Part shown: positions 13,921 through 14,842 of the stretch, one piece after another | Layout: every line of letters begins with the position of its first letter | Numbering within the stretch: the stretch's first letter is position 1 | Assembly (NCBI GenBank): GCA_040380755.1 | Contig: JBEIIL010000098.1 | Location: forward strand, 1-14,842 | Reading direction: 5' to 3' | From: Alsobacter sp040380755 | Lineage (GTDB): Bacteria; Pseudomonadota; Alphaproteobacteria; Rhizobiales; Beijerinckiaceae | Length of the DNA stretch: 14,842 nt | Position numbers and translations under genes: made by a program | The notes under the pieces: model-generated | What the model was told of the DNA's origin: nothing | The model's database searches: none | The model's input: only the letters and a program-made list of their open reading frames with translations

Positions 13921-14842
13921 CGGGATCGTGCGCCAGCTCCCCGTCGGAACGCATCTGTTCGTCACGCTTTGCGCCGATTCGACGGCGCTCAAGGGTCTTC
14001 TGCGGCTTGTCGGCACCGCGCCCCGGCTGATGGCGCTGGTCGGCAGGCATCCCGAGGTGTTTGAGGCCCTGGTGGCCAACACCACGGACGCGGACCGGAT
14101 GTCGTTTGCCGACCTGCTGGCGGCGGTGTCGGAGATGGCCCGCAGGGCAGCCAGCCCCGAACAGGCCATGGAGCGGATCCATGCCTTCGTTCGGCTGCAG
14201 CGCTTTCTGGTCGGCACCCGGATGCCGATGGGGCGCATTCCCGTCGGCCATGTCGCCGGGAACCTGTCGCGCCTCACCGCGGCCGTCGTGCAGGTGGTGG
14301 TGCGTCTTCGCGAGACCGAGTTCCAGCGCCTGCACGGCCGCGTCACCGGCGGCCGCCGGGCGCTGGTTGTGCTCGGCAAATTCGGCGGCCGCGACCTGAC
14401 GGCGACCTCCGACCTCGACATGATGTTTCTCTACGACATTGTCGACGAGACCGAGCGCAGCGACGGACCGCAGCCGCTGGCCGCCGGCCAGTGTTTCGAA
14501 CGGCTGGCCCAGTCGGTGATCGCCGGCCTCGGCTTCCGCACCGGCGACGGCGCACTGTTCGACACCGATTTCAGGCTGCGCCCCTGGGGCAACAAGGGCC
14601 CGATCGCAACGCGACTGACCGCCCTGTCGGCCTATTTCGACTCGGAAGCATGGACCTCAGAGCACATGGCATTGACCCGGACGCGCGTGGTTGCCGGGCA
14701 GGCCGCGTTTGCCAGCACCGTCGAAGCCGCCGTCGGCGCCGTGGTCCATCGCCGACGCGAGCCCGACATGCTGCGTGCCGATGCGCTCGAGATGCGCCGC
14801 ATGAACCTGACCCAGAAGGCCACCAAGAACGCCTGGGACGTC
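13811..14842 (+). pseudogene. glnE: C-terminal half of glutamine synthetase adenylyltransferase/deadenylase, 5'-truncated; runs off window
   Basis: The frame is open from just after TGA 13808-13810 to the window end. It encodes the second (adenylyl-transferring) half of GlnE, the enzyme that adenylylates glutamine synthetase to tune nitrogen assimilation. Recognisable in order: LLLGFDGIVRQLPVGTHLF, LRLVGTAPRLMALVGRHPEV, RRALVVLGKFGGRDLTATSD with the catalytic SDLD at 14408-14419, DFRLRPWGNKGPIATRL from 14567, and SEHMALTRTRVVAG. Normal GlnE is about 950-1000 residues; the N-terminal deadenylylating domain (about 450 residues) is absent, and no start codon with a binding site precedes the similarity. 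Upstream sequence belongs to the cache sensor, so the 5' end was lost at a junction near 13800-13820. Catalytic motifs are kept, so a short active domain is not excluded, but a remnant is more likely. Confidence 0.82.

Noticed and set aside
13201..14421. 406-codon minus-strand open frame over the sensor/glnE junction
   Set aside because: It spans the junction of two plus-strand gene remnants and has shadow-frame composition with no recognisable domain.

Overview
The window is high-GC DNA that reads like an alphaproteobacterium of the Hyphomicrobiales (Rhizobiales) type. The grounds are the protein families present (dipeptide, Bug and TAXI solute-binding proteins, AbgB-like M20 hydrolase, TadG-like vWA protein, ceramidase-like membrane protein), strong G/C preference at third codon positions, and a two-hairpin dispersed repeat of a kind common between rhizobial genes. 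The genus cannot be fixed from this sequence.

Layout. 1-1194 (minus) is the N-terminal 398 residues of a family 5 (peptide/nickel-type) ABC solute-binding protein with a Tat-like signal. 1398-2114 (plus) holds a small secreted protein and a DCC-family thiol-disulfide protein. A palindromic repeat (2125-2229) separates these from a minus-strand pair, an AbgB-like M20 amidohydrolase followed by a NIPSNAP protein. A C-terminal scrap of a Bug/TctC solute-binding protein lies just upstream of the hydrolase. Then come a small exported Pro-rich protein (4523-4741, plus), a class I methyltransferase (4794-5489, minus) and an outer-membrane beta-barrel protein (5748-6539, minus).

6560-8599 is a run of broken genes: a TAXI-type TRAP binding protein with an internal deletion, a frameshift and an in-frame TAG; an N-terminal piece of an arylsulfatase joined in frame to the body of an unrelated periplasmic protein; and, head to head with it, the C-terminal half of an AraC regulator. 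Intact genes resume with an orphan TadG-like vWA protein (8734-10113, plus), tRNA-Ser(UGA) (10287-10376, minus), a ceramidase-family membrane hydrolase (10500-11219, plus) and a translationally coupled PilZ / single-domain response-regulator pair (11980-11175, minus). The right end is broken again: a cache-type chemotaxis-like sensor with a one-base frameshift is cut off near 13810 and abuts a glnE reading frame that lacks its whole N-terminal half and runs off the window.

I see no phage, CRISPR array, transposase or defence system. The most distinctive property is the density of fused and truncated genes (five or six breakpoints in 15 kb) next to well-preserved ones. This suggests recent or ongoing genome erosion by deletion, or a mis-joined assembly. 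The intact genes concern uptake and hydrolysis of amides or peptides, envelope functions (OMP, TadG, ceramidase, methyltransferase) and c-di-GMP or phosphorelay signalling.
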